A stretch of DNA of 54,790 nucleotides from Dehalococcoidia bacterium (lineage in GTDB: Bacteria > Chloroflexota > Dehalococcoidia > GIF9 > AB-539-J10). Of the stretch, positions 1 to 8,642 are shown piece after piece; positions within the stretch are counted from its first letter, which is position 1; each line of letters begins with the position of its first letter. The position numbers and the translations under genes are program-made. Location: assembly GCA_003562475.1 (NCBI GenBank), contig PWUU01000011.1, positions 1 to 54,790 of the forward strand. Reading direction: 5' to 3'. The notes under the pieces are model-generated. The model did no database searches. It was given only the letters and a program-made list of their open reading frames with translations, and was not told the DNA's origin.

Positions 1-17
1 TGTAGCGGGCCCGACGT

Positions 18-617
18 ATGTCAATGCCAGATCTACAGAACCTTCGAAGAACGGCAGGCGCCCGGATCTCCGCGCCCCTTGTAAGGATCCTGGGGCAATG
101 CCCGGTGTCAGCTAATGCCATCACAATCTGTGGGTTTCTGGTTACACTGGTGGCAGCCTGGCTGGCTTCAGAAGGCTTGTTCCCGGCAGCCGGACTGGTG
201 CTCATTGGAGCCGCGTTGTTTGACCTGCTTGACGGAGCCCTGGCGCGGGTGAAGGGCACGACGTCCCGCTTTGGCGCAATACTGGACTCCACAAGCGATC
301 GGCTGTCTGAAGCGGTGCTGTTCGTAGGCATTGCACTGTGGTTCTTGAAGACCGGTGACACCATCGCAATCCTGGCAACATATGTAGCCCTGATCTCCTC
401 GTTCCTGGTGAGCTACGTGCGCGCCCGTGGTGAGGCGATGGGTTTGGAATGTACCGTTGGTTTGTGTACCCGCCCCGAGCGGGTTATAGTATTAGTGCTG
501 GGCCTTCTCACAGGCTTCGTATTTGTCGCAGTTTCCATCGTGGCACTCTTGGCCTCGATAACCGTCCTGCAACGATTGCTCCATCTTCATCGAATGGGAA
601 AGGAGTCCGGAGACTGA
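18..617 (+). CDS. CDP-alcohol phosphatidyltransferase family protein
   Basis: Integral membrane enzyme of phospholipid head-group synthesis (199 aa). The full CDP-alcohol phosphatidyltransferase motif D-x2-DG-x2-AR-x8-G-x3-D-x3-D is present (DLLDGALAR, then RFGAILDSTSD, about residues 69-95), with several hydrophobic helices around it. The later segment SYVRARGEAMGLE followed by TRPERVI resembles the phosphatidylinositol-phosphate-synthase-like branch more than classical PgsA, so the exact alcohol substrate is uncertain. An in-frame TAG at 3-5 shows the gene is complete; starts at 18 or 24 are both possible. Its stop overlaps the purA start (TGATG), suggesting translational coupling. Confidence 0.9.
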   Translation: MSMPDLQNLRRTAGARISAPLVRILGQCPVSANAITICGFLVTLVAAWLASEGLFPAAGLVLIGAALFDLLDGALARVKGTTSRFGAILDSTSDRLSEAVLFVGIALWFLKTGDTIAILATYVALISSFLVSYVRARGEAMGLECTVGLCTRPERVIVLVLGLLTGFVFVAVSIVALLASITVLQRLLHLHRMGKESGD

Positions 618-1912
618 TGCCTGTTCTCGCACTTGTCGGAGGTCAGTGGGGGGACGAGGGAAAAGGAAAGGTAATCGATTCCCTTGCCGCCAACGCAAAC
701 ATGGTGGTGAGGTACGCCGGTGGCGACAATGCAGGGCACACCACGGTGAACCCCTATGGCACCTTCCGGCTCCACCTTATTCCCTCGGGCATCTTCTATC
801 CTGACGTCAGATGTGTCATAGGAAATGGAGTCGTGGTGAATCCCGCCGTGCTGCTCCGCGAGATTGCCGAGTTGCGCCAACACGGGGTCGAGACACACAA
901 CCTTGTCGTGAGTGACCGGGCGCATCTCATCATGCCCTACCACACGTTGCTCGACAAGCTTGAGGAACAACGGAGGGGGCCAGGCGCAATCGGTACCACG
1001 CAGAGGGGTATTGGTCCTGCATTTGTCGACAAGGTGGCCCGAACCGGACTTCGCGTCGGGGACTTGCTCGACGGCGCAGTTTTTCGCCGCAGACTCGAAA
1101 GCACAATGGAGCAGAAGAATGCGCTGCTCACCTCGCTCTATGCGCATTCCCCGCTGTCAGTGGATGATGTCTATAGCCAGTACATGGACTATGGCGCCCA
1201 ACTACATGCACATATTGCCGATACGCTGCCGCTCATCCACGATGCAATGCAACGTGGCGACACGATCATGATGGAGGGGGCGCAGGGAGCGTTGCTCGAC
1301 ACGGATTTCGGGACATACCCCTACGTCACATCGTCATCACCGCTCGCCGCAAGCGCCGCTCTCGGCAGCGGCATCGGACCCACCTGCATCGATCGCGTCA
1401 TCGGGGTTTTCAAAGCATACGCCACGAGGGTCGGTAGCGGTCCTATGCCCACCGAACTCAAGGACGACACGGGCGAATTCATCCGCGAAAAGGCAGGGGA
1501 ATACGGCGCCACCACAGGCCGCCCCAGGCGTTGCGGCTGGTTCGATTCAGTGGCCGGCAAGTTCAGCGTACGCATCAACGGAATGACGGAGGCGGTGCTC
1601 ACACACCTCGACATCTTCGATGGTTTCGAGTCCGTAAAGATCTGTACCGGCTACAGAATCGACGGCGTCCTGACCACGGAATTTCCTACAATGGTTGAGA
1701 TGGTGGAGCGCTGTCAACCCGTCTACGAGGAGCTACCCGGATGGAGCGAATGTACGGAGCATATCAGCCACTTCTCTCAACTGCCCACGAATGCCAGGGG
1801 ATACGTGGACGCCCTCTCCAGCCTGCTCGGCTGCAGAGTCTCGTTCGTGTCGCTGGGCCCAAGGCGAGAGCAGATAATTGCCGTGGCCCCATCCCCGTTC
1901 ACACACTCATGA
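617..1912 (+). CDS. purA: Adenylosuccinate synthetase
   Basis: Catalyses the GTP-dependent step from IMP to adenylosuccinate in AMP synthesis (431 aa, the usual length). The N-terminal GGQWGDEGKGK loop with catalytic Asp is at residues 8-18, followed by GDNAGHT; a TTxRGIGPA-type segment and the C-terminal base-binding region are also visible. The reading frame is open further upstream, but the family N-terminus MPVLALVGGQWGDEGKG fixes the start at 617, overlapping the previous stop by one base, with GGAG upstream. It ends 24 bp before the convergent dapA. No terminator is evident between them. Confidence 0.98.
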   Translation: MPVLALVGGQWGDEGKGKVIDSLAANANMVVRYAGGDNAGHTTVNPYGTFRLHLIPSGIFYPDVRCVIGNGVVVNPAVLLREIAELRQHGVETHNLVVSDRAHLIMPYHTLLDKLEEQRRGPGAIGTTQRGIGPAFVDKVARTGLRVGDLLDGAVFRRRLESTMEQKNALLTSLYAHSPLSVDDVYSQYMDYGAQLHAHIADTLPLIHDAMQRGDTIMMEGAQGALLDTDFGTYPYVTSSSPLAASAALGSGIGPTCIDRVIGVFKAYATRVGSGPMPTELKDDTGEFIREKAGEYGATTGRPRRCGWFDSVAGKFSVRINGMTEAVLTHLDIFDGFESVKICTGYRIDGVLTTEFPTMVEMVERCQPVYEELPGWSECTEHISHFSQLPTNARGYVDALSSLLGCRVSFVSLGPRREQIIAVAPSPFTHS

Positions 1913-1936
1913 CCCGGATATGCCGCAGTTCGACGA

Positions 1937-2833
1937 TCACCCGGAGAGCGGCAAGTCAATCTTGATTCGCTCCAGGGCCGCGCGTATGGCTGCCGCCGTC
2001 TTCTCATCCGGTTCACACAACGGGAGCCGGGTCGGTCCGACACGAAAACCCAGGTGATTCAATGCGAACTTGAGCGGTATCGGGTTCGCGACGAGGAACA
2101 TCGCATCGACGAACGGCAGCAGGTGCCGGTGAATGGCGGCCGCCTCGTCAGTCTTTCCTGCCAGGAGCTTCTCCATCATTTCTTTCGTCTGCAGTCCGAC
2201 GAGGTGCGTCACTACACCGACCACTCCATACCCACCCATCGCCATCAGGGGGAAGGTATCCCCATCATTGCCGCTGTACACGAGGAAGTCCTCAGGGACA
2301 CCTTGAATGATCTCAGATATCTGGCGGAAGTTCGCGCTCGCTTCCTTGACCCCAACGATGTTGTCCACCTTACTGAGTCGGATCACCGTCTCGGCGGCAA
2401 GATTGCAGGAAGTACGCGACGGAACGTTATACATTATGCACGGCACATCACACGTAGTGGCAATGGTGCTGAAATGTCGATAAAGCCCCTCCTGTGTTGG
2501 CCGGTTGTAGTAAGGCACCACCAGCAGGCAGCCATCAATGCCAACATTCTTGGCCTCTCTGGTCAGCTCGATACTCTCTCTGGTGCTGTAGGTGCCGGTT
2601 CCCGCAATAACCGCGCCATCACCACCTATCTCATCCTTGACCTCACGAAACAGGCGCAGCTTCTCTTCCACACTGAGCGTTGGTGATTCACCTGTGGTCC
2701 CGGAGACTACAAGACCATCGCTGCCGGATTGCAGCAAGAGGTGTGCCAGCGTTCGGGCCCGCGCGTAATCAACCTCACCTTTCTCATCAAACGGGGTAAC
2801 CATTGCAGTCAGGAGCCTTCCAAATGTCGCCAT
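1937..2833 (-). CDS. dapA: 4-hydroxy-tetrahydrodipicolinate synthase
   Basis: Condenses aspartate semialdehyde with pyruvate, the first committed step of the lysine/diaminopimelate pathway (298 aa, normal length). It is a TIM-barrel with GTTGESPTLS near residues 45-54, the catalytic Tyr in YNVPSRT near residue 139 and the Schiff-base Lys in VGVKEAS near residue 167. All key residues are intact. Last gene of the minus-strand rpsO-pnp-dapB-asd-dapA run; only one base separates it from asd, which indicates cotranscription and coupling. Confidence 0.97.
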   Translation of the reverse strand: MATFGRLLTAMVTPFDEKGEVDYARARTLAHLLLQSGSDGLVVSGTTGESPTLSVEEKLRLFREVKDEIGGDGAVIAGTGTYSTRESIELTREAKNVGIDGCLLVVPYYNRPTQEGLYRHFSTIATTCDVPCIMYNVPSRTSCNLAAETVIRLSKVDNIVGVKEASANFRQISEIIQGVPEDFLVYSGNDGDTFPLMAMGGYGVVGVVTHLVGLQTKEMMEKLLAGKTDEAAAIHRHLLPFVDAMFLVANPIPLKFALNHLGFRVGPTRLPLCEPDEKTAAAIRAALERIKIDLPLSG

Positions 2834-2834
2834 C

Positions 2835-3872
2835 TCAGGCCCTCCTTCTCTTCGACTTGATCCAGTCTTGCCTCAATCCCTCTTCGAGGATCTGAACCGC
2901 GTTCAATGCGGCGCCCTTGCGCAGATTGTCGCACACGATCCACAAGGCGAGAGAGTTGGAGCCAGACGCATCTCTGCGGATCCTCCCCACAAACACGTGG
3001 TTCAAACCACTGGCCGCCCACGGATGCGGATAGAAACTCACGCTCGGATCGTCCAGAATCCGCACACCTGGAGCCTGCGCCAGCACTTTGCGCGCCTCCT
3101 CGGGACTTATGGCCGACTCAAACTCGACATTCACTGCCTGGCTCTGTCCGAAGTAGACGGGCACCCGCACACAGGTGGGCGAGATGCCAATCGTGTCATC
3201 CCCGAGAACTCTTCGCGTCTCCCGAATTATCCTCCACTCCTCCTTCGTGTAACCATTGTCGAGGAATACATCGATCTCCGGAAGCACGTTAAATGCAATC
3301 TGATGGGAGTATATATGGGGACACACTCTGCGTCCTTCGAGAACACGTTTCGCCTGGGCGGTAAGCTCCTTCAATGCCGCCGCAGTGCCACTACACGACA
3401 CGGGTTGATAGGTACTGACGACTATTCGCTTGATGGCATTGACGCGGTGCAACGGAAACAGTGCCACAACGAGCTGGATGGTCGAGCTCCCCGGATTTCC
3501 GAGAACTCCCCTGTGTCGGACTATCGCCTCAGCGTTTGCCTCCGGCACGACCAGAGGTACCGAATCATCGGTAAGCATCATGCCGCTGTCGTCAATAACA
3601 ACAGCTCCTGCTTGCACTGCTGCAGGCAACAGGCGACGACTGGAATCGATGCCATCACAGAAGAACACCATGTCCAGATTACGAAACCCGTCGGGTGTGG
3701 CTTCGACCACCTCAAGACGGCGATGACTGAAGTAGTACTCCACGCCCGGCGTCCGGTCGGTGTCGAACAGGCGGACGGAAGACGCCGGAAACCGGCGCTC
3801 CTCAAGGACTCTGAGGAGTTCCTGGCCTACCAGCCCTTCGGCACCCAGTATTCCGATATCGAGCGCGTCCAT
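2835..3872 (-). CDS. asd: Aspartate-semialdehyde dehydrogenase homologue lacking catalytic residues
   Basis: Full-length (345 aa) member of the aspartate-semialdehyde dehydrogenase family, placed between dapB and dapA as expected for the lysine pathway. The NADP-binding start (GILGAEGLVGQ), STYQ (Gln156), RVPV (Arg236) and the C-terminal DNLRKGAALNAVQI are conserved. However, the family motif N-P-N-C-[ST]-T reads NPGSST, with Ser129 where the nucleophilic Cys belongs; the G-H-S-E motif reads GQSQ, with Gln243 in place of the acid/base His; and the S-[SA]-x-F-R motif reads SGMML, losing the phosphate-binding Arg. A Cys occurs nearby at residue 160. The frame is open and well conserved, so it looks maintained, but classical catalysis is unlikely. 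Confidence 0.9.
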   Translation of the reverse strand: MDALDIGILGAEGLVGQELLRVLEERRFPASSVRLFDTDRTPGVEYYFSHRRLEVVEATPDGFRNLDMVFFCDGIDSSRRLLPAAVQAGAVVIDDSGMMLTDDSVPLVVPEANAEAIVRHRGVLGNPGSSTIQLVVALFPLHRVNAIKRIVVSTYQPVSCSGTAAALKELTAQAKRVLEGRRVCPHIYSHQIAFNVLPEIDVFLDNGYTKEEWRIIRETRRVLGDDTIGISPTCVRVPVYFGQSQAVNVEFESAISPEEARKVLAQAPGVRILDDPSVSFYPHPWAASGLNHVFVGRIRRDASGSNSLALWIVCDNLRKGAALNAVQILEEGLRQDWIKSKRRRA

Positions 3873-3877
3873 GGCAT

Positions 3878-4672
3878 CTACAGACCCAACAGTCTATCAA
3901 GCCCAACCACCAGGCCCGGAGTCTTCACCACCTCCTTCACCGCAAGAATCACACCGGGCATATAGGACTCCCGGCTCGTCGCATCATGTCGCAACAACAG
4001 TGTCTGTCCCTGCCCTCCGAATAGCACCTCCTGGGTCGCCATCACCCCCGGCAGCCGAATGCTGTGTATTGCCAGTCCGCCAACCTCACCTCCCCTTACA
4101 CCAGCAAGCACTTCTTTCTCCGTCGACGGATACACAAACTCCGTACCCCGGGACCGCGACATCATTCTCGCGGTAGCCAACGCCGTGCCCGATGGAGCAT
4201 CGAGTTTCTTGTCATGGTGCAACTCGATAATCTCCGCATTGGAGAAGAATCTGGACGCGATACTCGCCAGATGCATCAGCAGCACAGCGCCAAGCGAGAA
4301 GTTCGCCGCCACCACCGCCCCCACCGAATGCTGATCACAGAGCTCTCGTATCTCCTCGACGTCAGCATCGGAAAGTCCGGTGGAGCCGATGACCATTCCT
4401 ACTTTGAGGGGCAATGCGACACGTGACGCAGTCATGGCCACGTGCGCTGTGGTGAAATCGACCACGACATCGGGGCAGGCCTTCTCGATGAGAGCGCCCA
4501 GGTTTGACGTGAATGGAATGAGTTCGGGATGTTCAGGCATCGGCAGGTAAGGCTGCGGCGCCGAGTACTCTACCGCGCCGACAAGTCGCAGGTCCGGATC
4601 AGAAAGAACCGCCCGGATAACTTCCTGGCCCATCCTTCCCAGGGCACCGTTGACGACCACTCGCGTAGGCAC
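3878..4672 (-). CDS. dapB: 4-hydroxy-tetrahydrodipicolinate reductase
   Basis: Reduces 4-hydroxy-tetrahydrodipicolinate with NAD(P)H in diaminopimelate/lysine synthesis (264 aa). N-terminal Rossmann motif VVNGALGRMGQ (residues 6-16); the signature ELHHDKKLDAPSGTAL near residue 144 carries the catalytic His pair and Lys. The start is GTG at 4672, preceded by the strong ribosome-binding site GGGAGGTGA. The gap to pnp is 62 bp and to asd 5 bp, so it probably belongs to the rpsO-pnp-dapB-asd-dapA transcription unit; no separate promoter was recognised. Confidence 0.97.
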   Translation of the reverse strand: MPTRVVVNGALGRMGQEVIRAVLSDPDLRLVGAVEYSAPQPYLPMPEHPELIPFTSNLGALIEKACPDVVVDFTTAHVAMTASRVALPLKVGMVIGSTGLSDADVEEIRELCDQHSVGAVVAANFSLGAVLLMHLASIASRFFSNAEIIELHHDKKLDAPSGTALATARMMSRSRGTEFVYPSTEKEVLAGVRGGEVGGLAIHSIRLPGVMATQEVLFGGQGQTLLLRHDATSRESYMPGVILAVKEVVKTPGLVVGLDRLLGL

Positions 4673-4734
4673 AATTCACCTCCCACACAACGAACCTCAA
4701 CCTGCTCACATATCATAGGTTAGTTGTCGGGCTT

Positions 4735-6909
4735 CTACGATCGCCTCGAGCCACCCCTCTGGTGAGGACGTGGCCCCTGCCGCGGCGGACGCCATGATGG
4801 GGGCCTTGAATGCCTCGGTTCACAATTGTCCGAAGCTCCGGCGAACACCGCACGACGCGACAGGTTGATGCGTCCGAGACTGTCAATCTCGATGACTTTC
4901 ACCGTTACCTCGTCACCCAGTTGCACCTCGTCCTGGACTGTGGGTACTCTGTGAGCTGCGAGTTCGCTTATATGCACAAGGCCTTCCTTGCCGGGAAGGA
5001 TCTCTACCATCGCTCCAAAATCGAATATCCGCGTTACCTTGCCGGTGTACACCTCGCCAACTTTCGCCTCGCGGGTCAGGTCCTCCACCATCTTGACAGC
5101 ACGACGGGTAGACTCTTCGTTCAACGAGCCAATCATGACCCGACCATCGTTCTTCACATCGATCGTCGTCTTGGTCTCCTCGATTATGTTTCGAATGTTG
5201 CGTCCGCCAGGACCTATCAGCGCGCCGATCTTCTCAATATCGATCTTGAGTTCAAGCACACGCGGTGCAAGCGGACTCAGTTGAGGCCTGCTCGTACTGA
5301 TAGTCTCAGCCATCCTGGCAAGTATCTTCAATCGCGCATCGCGAGCCTGTGTCATCGTCTCATCGAGCAACTCCGGGTTAATCCCCTGCATCTTGATATC
5401 AAGCTGCAGCGCCGTGATTCCATTGCTGGTGCCGGCAACCTTGAAATCCATGTCCCCCAGCGCATCCTCCATGCCCTCGATGTCCGTCAGAACAACGTAG
5501 GAGCCATCATTCCCGCTGATAACACCCATTGCAATGCCGGCAACAGGCGCCTTGATCGGCACTCCGGCATCCATCAGCGACAGCGATGAACCACACACGC
5601 TCGCCATCGATGAACTACCGTTGGAACTCAGTATCTCCGAGACCAATCGAATGGTATAAGGGAACTCCTCCTCCGAGGGAATCACTGGAGCGATGGCCCG
5701 TTCAACAAGCGCGCCATGACCGATCTCTCGTCGTCCAGGCATACGAAGCCGCCTGACCTCACCGGTCGAGAAGCCCGGGAAATTGTAGTGGTGCATGAAC
5801 CGCTTCGTTTCAAGCAGGCCAAGCCCGTCAAGCATCTGCTCCTGGCGCTCCGAGCCCAGCGTGGTCACCGTCAGCGCCTGGGTCTGGCCACGTGTGAAAA
5901 GCCCTGACCCATGGGTGCATGGCAGCACACCAACCTCCGTTGTGATCGGGCGAATCTCGTCGTGGCGGCGACCATCCACGTGCTCCTGAGTCTTGAGGAT
6001 ATACTCCCGCACGTGTGCTTTCAGCAGTGAATCGAATACGTACGAGATTTCCTCTTCCGCGTGCCTTCCGGCCCACGCAGCAGCAACCTCATTCCTCAAC
6101 TCATCCAGTGCGACAGCACGTGCGCCTTTGTTCGCTTGCTCAAGCGCCGCAGCGAGCTTCTCTCCCAGCAGATTCGAGACACCGGCGACCAGATCCGCAG
6201 CGGGCTCATACTGCGTCACCTCGATCTTCGGCTGGCCACACAGTGCGACAAGCTCATCCTGAAGCGAGATTATCTCGAGATTGGCTTCATGCCCGATGCG
6301 GATCGCCTCCAGGATCGTCTTCTCGCTTACCTCATTGCCACCGGCCTCTACCATGACCACGGCATCACGCGTACTACCGACCACGATATCAAGCTGGCTT
6401 TGTGACATTGCTGCCATGCTGGGATTGACGACAAGCTCACCATCAATCTGTCCTACACGAACAGCAGAGACAGGCCCTGCAAACGGTACCTGAGAGATAC
6501 ACAGTGCGGCCGAGGCGCCCACAAGCGCACACGTATCGGGATTGTTCTCTTTGTCCGCCGAGAGAACGGTGGCCACAACCTGAGTCTCTCGACCGAACCT
6601 CTTGGAGAGCAGTGGCCGAAGGCACCGATCCACAAGCCTGGCTGTGAGAGTCGCTTCCTCGGTCGGCCTGCCCTCACGCCGGATGAAGCTTCCGGGAATC
6701 TTTCCTGCCGCGTAGAGCTTCTCTTCGTAATCCACCGTCAGAGGAACGAAGTCCATACCCCCGACAGGCTCGGGAGCGACACAGACTGCTACAAGTACGA
6801 CGGTGTCTCCGTAGCGGATAAGAACGGATCCGTTCGCCTGGTTCGCAAACCGACCCGTCTCAATGCTGAGCGTTTGCCCAGTGATCGAGCGCTGCACGAG
6901 TTGGGCCAT
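4735..6909 (-). CDS. pnp: Polyribonucleotide nucleotidyltransferase (PNPase)
   Basis: 3'-5' phosphorolytic exoribonuclease of RNA decay (724 aa). Two RNase PH-type domains (about residues 10-145 and 310-540) are separated by a helical linker. A KH domain with IGPGGRNIRNI (about 555-610) and an S1 domain with VGEVYTGKVTRIFDFGAMV (about 622-690) follow. The C-terminus ends in a short basic, Arg/Pro-rich tail typical of disordered PNPase tails. It directly follows rpsO (one-base gap), the common bacterial rpsO-pnp arrangement in which PNPase is often autoregulated through the leader. Confidence 0.98.
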   Translation of the reverse strand: MAQLVQRSITGQTLSIETGRFANQANGSVLIRYGDTVVLVAVCVAPEPVGGMDFVPLTVDYEEKLYAAGKIPGSFIRREGRPTEEATLTARLVDRCLRPLLSKRFGRETQVVATVLSADKENNPDTCALVGASAALCISQVPFAGPVSAVRVGQIDGELVVNPSMAAMSQSQLDIVVGSTRDAVVMVEAGGNEVSEKTILEAIRIGHEANLEIISLQDELVALCGQPKIEVTQYEPAADLVAGVSNLLGEKLAAALEQANKGARAVALDELRNEVAAAWAGRHAEEEISYVFDSLLKAHVREYILKTQEHVDGRRHDEIRPITTEVGVLPCTHGSGLFTRGQTQALTVTTLGSERQEQMLDGLGLLETKRFMHHYNFPGFSTGEVRRLRMPGRREIGHGALVERAIAPVIPSEEEFPYTIRLVSEILSSNGSSSMASVCGSSLSLMDAGVPIKAPVAGIAMGVISGNDGSYVVLTDIEGMEDALGDMDFKVAGTSNGITALQLDIKMQGINPELLDETMTQARDARLKILARMAETISTSRPQLSPLAPRVLELKIDIEKIGALIGPGGRNIRNIIEETKTTIDVKNDGRVMIGSLNEESTRRAVKMVEDLTREAKVGEVYTGKVTRIFDFGAMVEILPGKEGLVHISELAAHRVPTVQDEVQLGDEVTVKVIEIDSLGRINLSRRAVFAGASDNCEPRHSRPPSWRPPRQGPRPHQRGGSRRS

Positions 6910-6910
6910 G

Positions 6911-7177
6911 CTACCTCCTCAAACCCAGCATGTCCACCAGCTTGGCATACCTATCCGGATCGGTCCTGTGCAAGTACGAAAGCAACCTGCGTCGCCTTGC
7001 GGTAAGCCGTAGCAGCGCTCTTCGCGTGTTATGATCGTGCTTGTTCGCTTTCAAGTGCTCAGTAAGACCGCTGATCCTCTGAGTCAGAACTGCGACCTGC
7101 ACCTCCACCGACCCCGTATCACCTTCGCTCACGGCGAACTTACGAATGAGTTTCTGCTTGTCTTCGATCTGCAACAT
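6911..7177 (-). CDS. rpsO: 30S ribosomal protein S15
   Basis: Primary 16S rRNA-binding protein of the small-subunit platform (88 aa, exactly the family size). Recognised by DTGSVEVQVAVLT, LTEHLKANKHDHNTRRAL and the C-terminal RRRLLSYLHRTDPDRY. The start ATG at 7177 gives MLQIEDKQKLIRKFA, matching the usual N-terminus. A TATAAT element ends only 8 nt before the ATG and no ribosome-binding site is visible, suggesting a leaderless message. First gene of the rpsO-pnp-dap unit and divergent from purF. Confidence 0.97.
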   Translation of the reverse strand: MLQIEDKQKLIRKFAVSEGDTGSVEVQVAVLTQRISGLTEHLKANKHDHNTRRALLRLTARRRRLLSYLHRTDPDRYAKLVDMLGLRR

Positions 7178-7185
7178 AATGGCCG

Positions 7186-7214
7186 ATTATAGCATAGCAC
7201 CACCGCATTGACCA
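7186..7214 (-). promoter_or_regulatory. rpsO promoter, leaderless type
   Basis: On the minus strand TATAAT (7191-7186) lies 17 bp from a weaker -35 TGGTCA (7214-7209). Transcription should begin about 7 nt beyond the -10, within one or two bases of the rpsO ATG at 7177. Its -35 shares five base pairs with the -35 of the divergent purF promoter. Confidence 0.7.
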
Positions 7215-7236
7215 CACAGACACAGCCCACTATAAT
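7208..7236 (+). promoter_or_regulatory. purF promoter
   Basis: TTGACC (7208-7213), a 17-bp spacer and a perfect TATAAT (7231-7236) form a near-consensus sigma-70-type promoter. The predicted start near 7243 leaves a leader of only about 11 nt before the purF ATG at 7254. The -35 overlaps that of the divergent rpsO promoter. Confidence 0.8.
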
Positions 7237-7253
7237 CACTCCGAAGGGCCTTC

Positions 7254-8642
7254 ATGCACGAGAGTTGCGGTATATTCGGCGTCTACGCTCCTGGCTGGGA
7301 TACAGCGCGATTGGTATTCTTCGCTCTGTTCGCGTTGCAGCACCGTGGCCAGGAGTGTGCCGGTATTGCGGTGAGCGATGGCAGCAACATTCATGTGCGC
7401 GCTGACCCTGGGCTTGTCGCCCAGGTGTTCACAGAGAATGATCTCGCGGGCCTCAAGGGTTTCTCCGCCATCGGGCACACATGCTACTCAACCTGCAACG
7501 CCCGGCGTCCGGCAACGCCCCAGCCGATAGTCGAACACTATGGTCGCTGGAGCGTAGCTGTCGCACACAACGGTAACCTCACCAATGCTCCGTCGCTCAG
7601 GGCAGCACTCGAGTCCGAGGGACTGAGGTTCCGAACGGACAGTCATGCTGAGATCATCGCGAAGCTCATTGCCACAAGCTATGGTTCCACCTGGGAGGAG
7701 AAGGTGTCTCACTCGCTCAAGCGGCTGCAGGGGGCGTACTCGATCACGGTGCTCACACCGGACGTGCTCATCGCAGCCCGCGATCCCATGGGAGTGCGCC
7801 CTCTTTCGATCGGTTCCCTCCAGGGGGGGCTCGTCGTGGCATCCGAGACCTGTGCACTCGATCATATTGGAGCCACGTTCGAACGCGATATCAGACCTGG
7901 TGAGACCGTGTTTATCACCAACAAGACGACTTCACTTCAGCAGAGCCGAAATGGAAGGCGCGCATTCTGCGTCTTCGAGCACATCTACTTCGCCAGGCCT
8001 GACAGCACTGTGGAAGGCAGGCTCGTGTATGAAACGCGGCTCGCCATGGGGACGCAACTGGCCGAGGAACACCCGGTGGACGCCGACTTCGTGATCGGAG
8101 TCCCCGACTCAGCAACAGCGCCTGCCATCGGCTATGCCCGCGCCTCGGGGATACCCTACCGCGAGGGACTTCTCAAGAATCGCTACGTGGGACGAACGTT
8201 TATCGCTCCCGACCAGAGACTGCGTGACCTTGGAGTCCAGCTGAAGTTCAACCCTCTGGGGAGCCTCATCAAGGGAAAACGACTGGTCGTAGTTGACGAC
8301 AGCATCGTGCGCGGCACTACAACACCGCGCGTTGTCAACTTGCTGAGACAGGCGGGGGCAAGCGAGGTTCACCTCCGAATTTGCGCGCCTCCGCTAAGGT
8401 ACCCCTGTCCGCTGGGTGTCGATATGGCATCGGAATGGGAGTTGATAGCCGCCCGGATGTCCGAGCCGGAAATAATGGAGCACCTCGGTGTTGACTCGCT
8501 CGGCTACTCCAGTCTGTCCGGACTCATCGACGCAGTTGGGTTGCCAAGGGATATTCTCTGTCTTGCGTGCTTCGACGGCGACTATCCGCTCCCGGTTCAG
8601 ATGGGCCTTACCAGTCTCACAACCGGGAGTAATCCAGCATGA
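7254..8642 (+). CDS. purF: Amidophosphoribosyltransferase
   Basis: First step of de novo purine synthesis: glutamine plus PRPP gives phosphoribosylamine (462 aa). The Ntn-hydrolase glutaminase domain starts with the short propeptide MHES before the nucleophile Cys5 (CGIFGVYAPG). The PRPP-binding loop VVVDDSIVRGTT is near residues 345-356 in the phosphoribosyltransferase domain. C-terminal Cys residues (CAPP, CPLG, CLACF) fit the Fe-S-type enzyme of the Bacillus class. It overlaps purM by four bases (ATGA). Confidence 0.97.
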   Translation: MHESCGIFGVYAPGWDTARLVFFALFALQHRGQECAGIAVSDGSNIHVRADPGLVAQVFTENDLAGLKGFSAIGHTCYSTCNARRPATPQPIVEHYGRWSVAVAHNGNLTNAPSLRAALESEGLRFRTDSHAEIIAKLIATSYGSTWEEKVSHSLKRLQGAYSITVLTPDVLIAARDPMGVRPLSIGSLQGGLVVASETCALDHIGATFERDIRPGETVFITNKTTSLQQSRNGRRAFCVFEHIYFARPDSTVEGRLVYETRLAMGTQLAEEHPVDADFVIGVPDSATAPAIGYARASGIPYREGLLKNRYVGRTFIAPDQRLRDLGVQLKFNPLGSLIKGKRLVVVDDSIVRGTTTPRVVNLLRQAGASEVHLRICAPPLRYPCPLGVDMASEWELIAARMSEPEIMEHLGVDSLGYSSLSGLIDAVGLPRDILCLACFDGDYPLPVQMGLTSLTTGSNPA

